Assembly (NCBI RefSeq): GCF_041431135.1
Contig: NZ_CP107799.1
Coordinates: forward strand, 806,001 to 870,000
DNA length: 64,000 nucleotides
Source of the DNA: Streptomyces sp. NBC_00554
GTDB taxonomy: Bacteria; Actinomycetota; Actinomycetes; Streptomycetales; Streptomycetaceae
Reading direction: 5' to 3'
The notes beneath the pieces were generated by a model that worked only from the letters and a program-made list of their open reading frames with translations, searched no databases and had not been told where the DNA came from. The position numbers and the translations under genes were made by a program. Positions 25,742 through 34,592 of this stretch are shown here, one piece after another; position 1 is the stretch's first letter, and each line of letters starts with the position of its first letter.

Positions 25742-25789
25742 TTCTTGCCTGTGTTCTTGCTTGCGTTCTTGCTTGCGTTCTTGCCTGCG
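25742..25789. repeat. Four 12-base tandem repeats between ALDH and ADH genes
   Basis: TTCTTGCCTGTG, TTCTTGCTTGCG, TTCTTGCTTGCG and TTCTTGCCTGCG occur in direct succession at 25742-25789. They lie just upstream of the ADH ribosome site on the transcribed strand (reads CAAGAACGCAAG repeatedly). Confidence 0.85.
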
Positions 25790-25794
25790 CGCGC

Positions 25795-27252
25795 TCAGTC
25801 GAGCGAGACGACGACGGACTTGACCTTGGTGTAGGCGGCGAGCGCCTCGGGCCCGTACTCCCGGCCGAAGCCGGAGTCCTTGACGCCGCCGAACGGGACC
25901 GCGGGGTCGAGCATCGCCCAGTCGTTGATCCACACGATGCCCGCCTGGAGCCGGTCCGCGACGCGGTGGGCGCGGGCGAGATCGGTGGTCTGGATGCCCG
26001 AGGCCAGGCCGTACGGAGTGGAGTTGGCCAGCTCGACGGCCTCGTCCTCGGAGTCGAAGGGCTGCACCGTGAGGACCGGGCCGAAGATCTCCTCCTGGAT
26101 GACGCGGGAGTCGTTCGCGAGGCCCGCGACGACGGTGGGCCTGTAGTAGTAGCCGCCGTCCAGGTCGAGACGCTCGCCTCCGCAGACGATGCGGGCGCCC
26201 TCCTTGCGTGCCAGCGCGACGTACTCCTCGACCTTCTGGAGGTGCTTCTCCCCCGCCATGGGTCCGACGACGGTCTCCGGGTTCCGCGGGTCGCCGACCG
26301 GTACGCCGGGTACCGCGTCGGCGAGGATGCCGAGGACCGTGTCGTACAGCGGGCGCGCGACCAGCAGCCGCGGGCCGCCCATGCAGAACTGCCCCGTGTT
26401 GAAGACGAAGCCCTTGATGACCGCGCCGATCGCCTTGTCCAGGTCGGCGTCCTCGAAGACGAGGTGTGCCGCGTTGCCGCCCAGTTCCATCGTGACGGGC
26501 TTGAGCGCCTCACCGGCGACACTCGCGGCGTACCGGCCGACGGCGGTGGACCCGGTGAAGGCGACCTTGTCGATCCCGGGGTTGCGCAGCAGCGCCTCGC
26601 CGGCGACCGGTCCGCTGCCGGTGACGACGTTCAGGACGCCGTCCGGGACACCGGCCCGCTGGAGCAGGCGGGCCATGTACAGGGCGCTCAGCGGGGTCTC
26701 GTCGGCGGGTTTGTGCACCACGACGTTGCCGGCCGCGAGGGCCGGGGCGATCTTGGAGCTGGACAGGATCAGCGGGAAGTTGAAGGGCGTGATCGCGGCA
26801 ACCACGCCAAGCGGGCCGCGGCGTGTGTAGGCGAAGGCGTTGAGCGGGGTGTCGCGGGTGGCGCCGTCCAGGGTCTGGGCGAGGGCGGCGCAGTACTCGT
26901 ACTCGTCGGCGGCGGTGAGGACGTCGACGGGGCGGCACAGGGAGAGGGGCTTGCCGACGTCCAGGCTCTCCAGCGCCGCGAGCTCGTCGGCGTTCTCACG
27001 GATCAGCTCGGAGACGCGGTGCAGCACCCGGCCGCGCTCTCGACCGCTCAGGGCGGCCCAGGGCCCGTTGTCGAAGGCATCCCGCGCCGCCCGTACGGCC
27101 GCGTCCACGTCGGCCGCGCCCGCCTCCGCGACGGTCGTGAACACCCCTCCCGTGGACGGATCGATCACGTCCGTACGCGCCCCGTCGGCCGCCTCGCGCC
27201 ACTGGCCGCCGATGAACAGCAGCCCAGGGCTGCTCTCGAAGGTGGTCGTCAT
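25795..27252 (-). CDS. NAD(P)-dependent aldehyde dehydrogenase
   Basis: 485-residue aldehyde dehydrogenase. Cofactor region: VVAAITPFNFPLILSSSKIAPALAAGN and KVAFTGSTAVGRYAA; catalytic Glu in MELGGNAAHLVFEDAD; catalytic Cys in NTGQFCMGG; C-terminal EEIFGPVLTVQPF and PFGGVKDSGFGREYG. ATG 27252 has GAGGAG upstream, so the longer frame to 27321 is rejected. First gene of the ALDH-ADH operon and divergent from the MarR gene, with two ACAGG/CCTGT palindromes in the gap. Substrate probably an aromatic or aliphatic aldehyde made by the ADH. Confidence 0.93.
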   Translation of the reverse strand: MTTTFESSPGLLFIGGQWREAADGARTDVIDPSTGGVFTTVAEAGAADVDAAVRAARDAFDNGPWAALSGRERGRVLHRVSELIRENADELAALESLDVGKPLSLCRPVDVLTAADEYEYCAALAQTLDGATRDTPLNAFAYTRRGPLGVVAAITPFNFPLILSSSKIAPALAAGNVVVHKPADETPLSALYMARLLQRAGVPDGVLNVVTGSGPVAGEALLRNPGIDKVAFTGSTAVGRYAASVAGEALKPVTMELGGNAAHLVFEDADLDKAIGAVIKGFVFNTGQFCMGGPRLLVARPLYDTVLGILADAVPGVPVGDPRNPETVVGPMAGEKHLQKVEEYVALARKEGARIVCGGERLDLDGGYYYRPTVVAGLANDSRVIQEEIFGPVLTVQPFDSEDEAVELANSTPYGLASGIQTTDLARAHRVADRLQAGIVWINDWAMLDPAVPFGGVKDSGFGREYGPEALAAYTKVKSVVVSLD

Positions 27253-27317
27253 TGCCCACTCCTCAGCCTTGATCGCCTCGGCGCCAGTCGCCCCAGCATT
27301 GATCGCCAAGATTTCAA

Positions 27318-27380
27318 CCAACAGGATTCCTGTTGGTCCACCGTCTGGTTCGCAGTCTCTTTACAGACAGGTTTCCTGTC
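27318..27380. promoter_or_regulatory. Two MarR-type operators in the ALDH-marR gap
   Basis: CCAACAGGATTCCTGTTGG (27318-27336) is a perfect inverted repeat with nine-base arms; GACAGGTTTCCTGTC (27366-27380) has six-base arms and shares the ACAGG/CCTGT core. Centres are 46 bases apart, one near each divergent start codon. Confidence 0.78.
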
Positions 27381-27399
27381 AATGCCTTAGGCTGAACCC

Positions 27400-27837
27400 A
27401 TGGTCGTCACCCAGGCAACGAAGGCACCCCCGTCGCTGCTCTACATGGTCAAGCAGGTGGAGCTCGTCGTCCGCTCACACCTCGACGAGCTCGTGAAACC
27501 GGCGGGGATCACTGCACTGCAGTACACCTCGCTCACCGTCCTGGAGCGGCACGACGGGCTGTCGGCGGCGCAGCTCGCGCGGGACTCGTTCGTGACGGCC
27601 CAGTCCGTGGCCGATGTGGTGCGGTCACTGGAGAACCGCGGACTCGTGCGCCGCGAGCGGAACCCCGGCAACCGGCGCGAACTCCTGATCCTGCTGACCG
27701 ACCAGGGGCGCGAACTGCTCGCGCGGTACGCGGGGCCCGTCCGGGAACTGGAGGAACGCATGGTCCGGGACCTCACGACACACCAGACCGACCAGTTCCG
27801 CCAAGCGCTGTCCAAGGCCTGGCACGCGCTGTCGTAA
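27400..27837 (+). CDS. MarR family transcriptional regulator
   Basis: 145-residue winged-helix repressor: VVRSHLDELVKPAGITALQYTSLTVLERHDGLSAAQLARDSFVTAQSVADVVRSLENRGLVRRERNP is the HTH and wing (about residues 25-95), with the family's NRRELLILLTDQGRELL. It is divergent from the ALDH-ADH operon and probably represses both itself and that operon through the two palindromes. Ligand likely an aromatic acid or aldehyde (inference). Confidence 0.92.
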   Translation: MVVTQATKAPPSLLYMVKQVELVVRSHLDELVKPAGITALQYTSLTVLERHDGLSAAQLARDSFVTAQSVADVVRSLENRGLVRRERNPGNRRELLILLTDQGRELLARYAGPVRELEERMVRDLTTHQTDQFRQALSKAWHALS

Positions 27838-28090
27838 CTCAGGTACCGCAACTTGGAGGACACCGGCACTCAACCGGTAGGGCGACGCGCCGCGCAAATC
27901 GAAGACATATGTCAATCGAACATGCTGAAATTCACTCCACCGGGGGTAACTTGCAGGGCAAGGAACGGTTTTGCAACCACCAGTACCCCCGTGTCGCGTC
28001 TAGGATCACGGGCGCCGTCACCCCGGCCCCTGGTGACTTCGGACCCTGCGACGAGGAGTGGTTCTGCAGCCGGTTGGAGGTGATGCCGTC

Positions 28091-28451
28091 GTGGTGTACG
28101 ACCCCGCGACACCCACCCGGCATCTGCGTGTCCACCGGCACCAGGGTCACACCGTGCTGGAACTGCACGGGGAGATCGACATCCTCGCGGCGGTGGAGAT
28201 CACCCCGCTCCTGGACTCCGCGACGAGCGGCCCGGCACCGCAGATCGTGATCGATCTGCGGCCGGTCGAGTTCTTCGACTGCTCAGGGCTGCGCCTGCTG
28301 TACCGGGCCAGGCGACGCGTGCTCGCCCGGGACGGCCGGCTGCACCTCGTCTGCACCCAGCCGCTGATCCTGCGGATCCTCAAGGTGACCGGCCTCGTAC
28401 ACCTGCTGCCCCCGTCCGCGTCCCTCGACGAGGCACTCGGCCAGCCGGAGG

Positions 28452-28471
<20 letters not shown>
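28091..28471 (+). CDS. STAS domain anti-sigma factor antagonist-like protein
   Basis: 126-residue single STAS domain protein. [26 protein letters not shown] forms the first strands, then [39 protein letters not shown] carries the DCSGL phospho-site motif, where the Ser is the likely kinase target. Such proteins bind anti-sigma kinases and free stress sigma factors; no partner gene adjoins. GTG 28091 has GGAGG ten bases upstream; GTG 28058 is an alternative with the site too close. The stop overlaps the end of the convergent EF-Tu gene by 20 bases. Confidence 0.88.
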
Positions 28472-29645
<1,174 letters not shown>

Positions 29646-29738
29646 TGCAAGCCCTCCTGATCACCTGGGTGACGCCGAGCGTTGCTGTGCGTTGCTCCCT
29701 GGCTGAGCGACAGCAGGAAGTCTCGCTACTACTCCGGT

Positions 29739-30692
29739 CTATTCGTTCTCAGGCGTGTCGAACAGGGCGCTGACGGACTCACCGTTGTGAATGCGCCGCA
29801 CGGCCTCGGCGAGCGCCGGGGCGATGGACAGGATCCGCAGCTTCTCGGTGTGCTCCTCGGCCGGGATCGGCACGGTGTTCGTACAGACGATCTCAAGGAC
29901 GTCGGGCTGGTCGCTGAGCCGCTTGAGCGCGCCCGCCGCGAACAGACCGTGGGTGCAGGCGACCCGGATGGAGCGCGGACCCAGCTCCCGGAGCCGCTCG
30001 AGGAGTTCGAGAACGGTGCTGCCCTTGGCGATCTCGTCGTCCAGCACGATGACATCCCGGTCGGTGACCTCACCGATGACGGAGCTGATGCTGACCCGGT
30101 CGTCGGCGAACCGCTGCTTGGCACCGGCGGCCACCTGGGCACCGATCAGCCGCGCGAAGTGGGCGGCCTCCTTGGCGTTGCCCAGGTCAGGCGAGACGAC
30201 CGTCGTACGCGACAGGTCGTAGTGGCGGAAGTGCGCGGCCAGCTCCCGCAGCGCGTGCAGATGGTCGACCGGGACGGAGAAGAACCCGTGCACCTGCGGG
30301 GAGTGCAGCGTCATGGCCAGGACCCGGCTCGCCCCAGCGGCCACCAGCAGATCCGCGACCAGCCGCCCGCCGAGCGAGATCCTCGGCATGTCCTTCTTGT
30401 CCGAGCGGGCGTAGGAGTAGTGCGGCATGACCACGGTGATCCGCCCCGCGGACGCGCCGCGCGCCGCGTCGCACATCATCAGCAGCTCGACGAGGTTCTC
30501 CTGCACCGGCTTGACCAGCGGCTGCACCAGGAAGACATCGCGCTCCCGGCAATTGGACTGGAGCTGCACTTCCAGGCAGTCGTTGGCGAACCGGCTGGTC
30601 CGGCTCGGGCTGAGGGGCACACCGAGATGGGCGCAGACCTCAGCGGCCAGTTCGGGATGGGCACTACCGCTGAACACGGCGATGTCACGCAC
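29739..30692 (-). CDS. Ribose-phosphate pyrophosphokinase (divergent PRPP synthetase)
   Basis: 317-residue PRPP synthetase homologue. Motifs are YSYARSDKKDMPRISLGGRLVADLLVAAGASRVLAMTLHSPQVHGFF, where housekeeping enzymes have ARQDRK and DLHAGQ, then VVSPDLGNAKEA and the ribose-phosphate loop VIVLDDEIAKGSTVLELL. These changes mark it as a paralogue, not the housekeeping prs. GTG 30692 has GAGGAG five bases upstream. It reads toward EF-Tu (93-base gap, possible operon) and is divergent from the ribosomal-protection gene. Product would be PRPP for nucleotide or secondary metabolism. Confidence 0.88.
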   Translation of the reverse strand: MRDIAVFSGSAHPELAAEVCAHLGVPLSPSRTSRFANDCLEVQLQSNCRERDVFLVQPLVKPVQENLVELLMMCDAARGASAGRITVVMPHYSYARSDKKDMPRISLGGRLVADLLVAAGASRVLAMTLHSPQVHGFFSVPVDHLHALRELAAHFRHYDLSRTTVVSPDLGNAKEAAHFARLIGAQVAAGAKQRFADDRVSISSVIGEVTDRDVIVLDDEIAKGSTVLELLERLRELGPRSIRVACTHGLFAAGALKRLSDQPDVLEIVCTNTVPIPAEEHTEKLRILSIAPALAEAVRRIHNGESVSALFDTPENE

Positions 30693-30885
30693 GGACGCTC
30701 CTCGCATGATCGAACAGGATGCGCCGCCGGTCGGCATGATCGATCCGGGATGCGTGCCTCATGCTACTGGCCCGCGCCGGGTGTCCCCACCGGGAGAAAA
30801 CCGGTTGCGGAGGGTCACCGGGGACCCGCCATGATGATGGCGGCACCAGCACCCCTGCGAGCCCCTCGAACACAGGAGAGACGGA

Positions 30886-30999
30886 ATGCGCCGATTCCTC
30901 GGAACTTCTCAGCGCCCCTACCGGACGACTGTTCTCGAGGACTCGACCACGCATGCACACCTTGAACATCGGAATTCTGGCCCACGTCGACGCGGGTAA
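30886..30999 (+). CDS. Candidate leader peptide overlapping the ribosomal-protection gene start
   Basis: A 37-codon frame opens at ATG 30886 behind an excellent ribosome site (GGAGAG six bases upstream) and ends with TAA at 30997-30999, overlapping the first 16 codons of the downstream gene in another frame. The peptide is basic (begins MRRFLGTSQRPYRTT and ends GPRRRG). The main gene's own ATG at 30953 has only a distant GAGGA. This arrangement fits translational attenuation or coupling, as used by drug-inducible ribosome-protection and methylase genes. Whether it is translated is inference. Confidence 0.5.
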   Translation: MRRFLGTSQRPYRTTVLEDSTTHAHLEHRNSGPRRRG

Positions 31000-32812
31000 G
31001 ACCAGCCTCACCGAGCGGCTGCTCTTCGACGGCGGCGCGATCGACCGGCTCGGCAGTGTGGACGCCGGTGACACCCGGACGGACGACGGGGAGATCGAGC
31101 GGCAGCGCGGCATCACCATCCGCTCGGCCGTCGCCGCGTTCACCGTCGGGGACGTACAGGTCAATCTGATCGACACCCCCGGGCACTCCGACTTCATCGC
31201 CGAGGTCGAACGTGCCCTGAAGGTCCTGGACGGCGCGGTGCTGCTGCTCTCCGCCGTCGAGGGAGTCCAGGCGCAGACGCGTGTCCTGATGAGGACCCTG
31301 CGAAGGCTGCGGCTGCCCACGCTCGTCTTCGTCAACAAGATCGACCGGGCGGGGGCGCGGGAGGAGGAGCTGCTCGCCGACATCCGGCGCCGCCTCACGC
31401 CGTACGTCGTGCCCCTCACGGGGGTGCGGGACATCGGCACCCCCCGCGCCCGGGTCGTGCCGCGCCCGCTGGACGACACGGCGTCCGGCACCCTCGCCGA
31501 GGTCGACACGGGCGTGCTGGCCGCGGTCGTGGACGGGCCCGCGCCGACCGAGGACGAACTGCGCGCCGCGCTCGCCGCGCGGACCGCCGACGGGTCCCTG
31601 CACCCTGTCTTCTTCGGGTCCGCGGTGGGCGGGCAGGGAGTCGCCGAACTGGTCGGGGGTCTTGTCCGGCTGATTCCGCGCCCGGTGTACCCCGGCGCCG
31701 GCGAACCGCGCGGCACGGTCTTCGCCGTACGGCCGGGACCCGGCGGCGAGCGCACGGCTTATCTCCGGTTGTACGGGGGTGAGGTGACGCGTCGTCAGCA
31801 GTTGACGTTCCTGCGCCGTGAGGCCGACGGGCGGACGGCGCAGGTGTCCGGACGGGCACTGGGCCTGGAGGTGGTCGGCCGACCCGGCGCGGTGCCGCTC
31901 ACACCGGGCAACATCGCCGCGCTCCGGGGCGTCGGAGGCATCCGCGTCGGCGACCGGCTCGGCGAAGTCACCGAGAGGGCCCCGCAGTTCGCGGCCCCGA
32001 CGCTGGAGACGACGGTACGGGCGAGACACCCCGAGCAGGCGGCCGCGTTGCGCACCGCCCTCCTCGCCCTCGCCGATCAGGACCCGCTGACGCATGCCAG
32101 GCCCGCCGAGTCCGGCAGTACCGCGCTGCTGCTCTACGGCGAGGTGCAGAAGGAGGTGCTCTCGGCCACGCTGGCCCAGGACTTCGGCATCGAGGCCGAG
32201 TTCGAGCCGAGCCGGGTGCGGTTCCTGGAACGGCCGGAAGGCACCGGCGAGGCATACGAGGAGATTCAGCGGCACGGCGACAACCGGTTCTGGGCGACGG
32301 TCGGGCTGCGCGTCGAGCCCGGGCCGCACGGCTCCGGCGGCGTCTTCACGTACGAGACCGAACTCGGCGCCCTCCCCCGGGCCTTCCACCAGGCGATCGA
32401 GGACACCGTTCACGCGACCCTGCTCACCGGTCGGCAGGGCCGGCCGGTGACGGACTACCGGGTCACGCTGGTCCGTTCGGGATTCGCCGCGCCCATCAGC
32501 ACGGCCGCCGACTTCCGCGGACTGACCCCGGTCGTACTGCGCCGCGCTCTGGAGCGGGCGGGGACCCGGGTGTACGAGCCTTACCACTCCTTCGAGGTGG
32601 AACTCCCGCTGGACGCACTGGCCCCGGTGACAGCTCGACTGGCCGCGTACGGAGCGGAGTTCAAGGAGACCACCGGAGGACGTACCGCCTGGCTGGTCAC
32701 CGGTGAGCTGCCGGCCCGGCATGTGCGGGACGTCGAGCTGCGGCTGCCCGGGCTGACGCGGGGCGAAGGCGTGTGGTGGTCCCGTGCTTCGGGGGACCGG
32801 GTGGTCCGCTGA
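30953..32812 (+). CDS. TetM/OtrA-like ribosomal protection protein (EF-G family GTPase)
   Basis: 619-residue translational GTPase of the tetracycline ribosomal-protection class. G-domain: NIGILAHVDAGKTSLTERLL, RQRGITIRSAVAAF, IDTPGHSDFIAEVERALKVLDGAVLLLSAVEGVQ, VNKIDRAG. Domain IV has the family loop region AAPISTAADFRGLTPVVLRRALERAG and the closing PYHSFEVELP. Length is near that of Tet(M) and OtrA. It would bind the ribosome and displace tetracycline-like drugs, or may serve another antibiotic or a stalled ribosome state. It is divergent from the PRPP synthetase and preceded by an overlapping short frame. Confidence 0.9.
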   Translation: MHTLNIGILAHVDAGKTSLTERLLFDGGAIDRLGSVDAGDTRTDDGEIERQRGITIRSAVAAFTVGDVQVNLIDTPGHSDFIAEVERALKVLDGAVLLLSAVEGVQAQTRVLMRTLRRLRLPTLVFVNKIDRAGAREEELLADIRRRLTPYVVPLTGVRDIGTPRARVVPRPLDDTASGTLAEVDTGVLAAVVDGPAPTEDELRAALAARTADGSLHPVFFGSAVGGQGVAELVGGLVRLIPRPVYPGAGEPRGTVFAVRPGPGGERTAYLRLYGGEVTRRQQLTFLRREADGRTAQVSGRALGLEVVGRPGAVPLTPGNIAALRGVGGIRVGDRLGEVTERAPQFAAPTLETTVRARHPEQAAALRTALLALADQDPLTHARPAESGSTALLLYGEVQKEVLSATLAQDFGIEAEFEPSRVRFLERPEGTGEAYEEIQRHGDNRFWATVGLRVEPGPHGSGGVFTYETELGALPRAFHQAIEDTVHATLLTGRQGRPVTDYRVTLVRSGFAAPISTAADFRGLTPVVLRRALERAGTRVYEPYHSFEVELPLDALAPVTARLAAYGAEFKETTGGRTAWLVTGELPARHVRDVELRLPGLTRGEGVWWSRASGDRVVR

Positions 32813-33127
32813 GGTGAGGGCCGGTGGCGCACGAGTGGCGTCCAGCTGATCCGGTCCGCGAGTAGACGCGGTGCGTCCTCGGTGTACGGCGAACCGCGGG
32901 GTGACCGGGTGCGCGCCGGGGTGCGGCCGGCCCGGGCCGGTCGCCTCACGCAGGGGCAAAAGAGGCCGGTAAGTGCCGTCCCGGGGCATGCGGTTCCCGA
33001 CGCGCCGGTGCGTACACCCGCGCCGGACGCACCCCGCACCCCGGTCATCATCACCGGTTCTCCAACAGGTCGGCCTACCAAGGGATTTGGGGGGCATTCG
33101 GTTACCAGGGAAAGGAGGACCGTCGAC
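32813..33127. other. GC-rich intergenic stretch
   Basis: No convincing gene. A frame reading into the next gene from 32882 is Arg/Pro-rich and lacks a ribosome site. A GGCCGGCCCGGGCCGG-like run near 32928-32943 could fold. AAGGAGG just before 33128 is the ribosome site of the DUF4230 gene. Confidence 0.6.
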
Positions 33128-33778
33128 ATGACGACGTCCATCAAGCGCTTGCCCGGGTGGGCGAAAGTGCTCAGTGCGTTCGTGCTGGTGCTCGTGGTGC
33201 TGTTCGCCGGCCTGCGGCTCGCCGTACTGCCGGGGCTGCGCGATGTGTTCGGCACGGAGACCAACGACCGGACGGGCCCCGCGCTCCTCAAATCGATCCA
33301 GGACATGAGCCGTTACGACGCCGCGTCAGGCAACTTCCAGGTGGTCGTGGACCTGGAGAAGGACGCCAAGTACCTGCCCGACGCGCTCCGCGGCACCCGC
33401 ACGCTGTACGTGGGGGCCGGCACCGTCGACGCATATGTCGACCTCGGCAAACTCGCCGACAAGGACGTGACGGTCAACGAGGACCGCACGTCGGCCACGC
33501 TCCGGCTGCCGCACGCCGCGCTGGGCAAGCCCGCGCTCGACCCCGATCGTTCGTACGCCGTCTCCAAGCAACGTGGTCTCCTCGACCGGATCGGCGACAT
33601 CTTCTCGGACAACCCGAACGGCGAGCAGGCCGTGCAGAAGCTCGCGGTGAAGCACATCAGTGATGCCGCGAAGGACAGCCGCCTCACCGCGCGCGCCGAG
33701 GAGAACACCACCGGCATGCTCGAAGGCCTGCTGAGCTCGCTCGGCTTCAAGGAGGTGAACGTCACGTACGGCAAGTGA
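33128..33778 (+). CDS. DUF4230 domain protein, membrane-anchored
   Basis: 216-residue protein with one N-terminal membrane segment (WAKVLSAFVLVLVVLFAGLRLAVL) and an extracytoplasmic DUF4230 domain: SRYDAASGNFQVVVDLEKDAKYLPDALRGTRTLYVGAGTVDAYVDLGKL is the family hallmark. Function unknown. ATG 33128 follows AAGGAGG by nine bases. The VanZ-like gene follows on the same strand. Confidence 0.87.
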   Translation: MTTSIKRLPGWAKVLSAFVLVLVVLFAGLRLAVLPGLRDVFGTETNDRTGPALLKSIQDMSRYDAASGNFQVVVDLEKDAKYLPDALRGTRTLYVGAGTVDAYVDLGKLADKDVTVNEDRTSATLRLPHAALGKPALDPDRSYAVSKQRGLLDRIGDIFSDNPNGEQAVQKLAVKHISDAAKDSRLTARAEENTTGMLEGLLSSLGFKEVNVTYGK

Positions 33779-33886
33779 GCCGCGCCCTGGCGCAAAGCTC
33801 ACCCGGCCGCCGTGCCGTTCGACATCGATTCCCCCAACACGGGTAGTCACCTTTATCCATCGGGCAGTTGAAACTTGGAGGATCGC

Positions 33887-34453
33887 ATGCTCCGTACGGC
33901 GTTGCGCGCTCGTACCGCGAAGTCGGGTCGCAAGGCGCCGGCACCGGCACCGGAGAAGGGGCGGAAGCGGGGGCGGAGGTCGCTCCCCCTTCCCGTGCGG
34001 CTGTTCTTCATGCTGCTGGCCCTCGGGGGGATGGTGGCGTTCGCGGTCGTGCTGGCCCGGCTGACGCTGGAACCGTCCCCGGCGTCGGAGGCACTGATCC
34101 ACACCAATCTGCACCCCGGCCGTTCCCTGAACGCGTATCTCAACCAGCCGGAAATGCGCGACGCCTTCAGGCAGATCGGCGGGAACATTCTGCTCGGGGT
34201 GCCCTTCGGACTGCTGCTCCCCGTGCTGTGGCCGAAGGCCCGGGGAGTCCTGCGGGTCCTCCTGCTGACCGCGGTGGTCATGCTGCTGGTCGAGCTGATC
34301 CAGGGAGCGGTCATCACCGGGCGGGCCTTCGACATCGACGACGTCATCCTCAACACGAGCGGGGCACTGCTGGGTTACCTGCTCCTCGGGCGCAGGCTCG
34401 GCAGGGCTGTGCACGGCGGTCGGCGCAAGCGAAACACTTCCACGAGCGACTGA
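33887..34453 (+). CDS. VanZ family membrane protein
   Basis: 188-residue VanZ-like protein. A basic cytoplasmic start (RRKRGRRSLPLPVR type) is followed by four membrane segments; conserved parts are RQIGGNILLGVPFGLLLPVLW, MLLVELIQGAVITGRAFDIDDVILNTSGALLGYLLL, in which the E-Q and D-D-x-x-x-N-T-x-G residues are characteristic. VanZ in Enterococcus gives low teicoplanin resistance; the cellular role here is unknown. ATG 33887 has GGAGG five bases upstream. No van cluster is nearby. Confidence 0.9.
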   Translation: MLRTALRARTAKSGRKAPAPAPEKGRKRGRRSLPLPVRLFFMLLALGGMVAFAVVLARLTLEPSPASEALIHTNLHPGRSLNAYLNQPEMRDAFRQIGGNILLGVPFGLLLPVLWPKARGVLRVLLLTAVVMLLVELIQGAVITGRAFDIDDVILNTSGALLGYLLLGRRLGRAVHGGRRKRNTSTSD

Positions 34454-34471
34454 CGCGGCACTGTGAATAAT

Positions 34472-34483
34472 TGGTCCGGACCA
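34472..34483. promoter_or_regulatory. TGGTCCGGACCA palindrome upstream of the GH16 gene
   Basis: Perfect 12-base palindrome a few bases upstream of the -35. It resembles the TGGTCTAGACCA core bound by DasR (GntR/HutC family) and the repeated element of Streptomyces chitinase promoters, differing in the central two bases. Confidence 0.6.
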
Positions 34484-34488
34484 GAACC

Positions 34489-34521
34489 TTGACACCCCCT
34501 TACCTCACTTCTTAAATCAAG
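34489..34521 (+). promoter_or_regulatory. GH16 promoter with ROK-like element over the -10
   Basis: TTGACA at 34489-34494 and TTAAAT at 34512-34517 are separated by 17 bases, a good housekeeping-type promoter about 75 bases before the GH16 start. CTCACTTCTTAAATCAAG (34504-34521) covers the -10 and matches 15 of 18 bases at 43120-43137, upstream of the ABC/GH1 operon. Confidence 0.65.
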
Positions 34522-34592
34522 AGGCAAAGCATGTACCCCCCACCTCAGTCGGCCCGCCCCTCTCCCCGGGTCGCAATACGGAAGGGAGAGTC

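Noticed and set aside
24535-25789. CRISPR array suspected from the 27-base and 12-base repeats
   Set aside because: The units are contiguous tandem copies without unique spacers, and no cas gene is present.
30953-32812. Housekeeping elongation factor G
   Set aside because: It is about 80 residues shorter than EF-G, lacks the str operon context, and its domain IV matches tetracycline-protection proteins.
30815-33097. 760-codon minus-strand frame opposite the ribosomal protection gene
   Set aside because: Shadow of the EF-G-like gene; no start signal and no family pattern.
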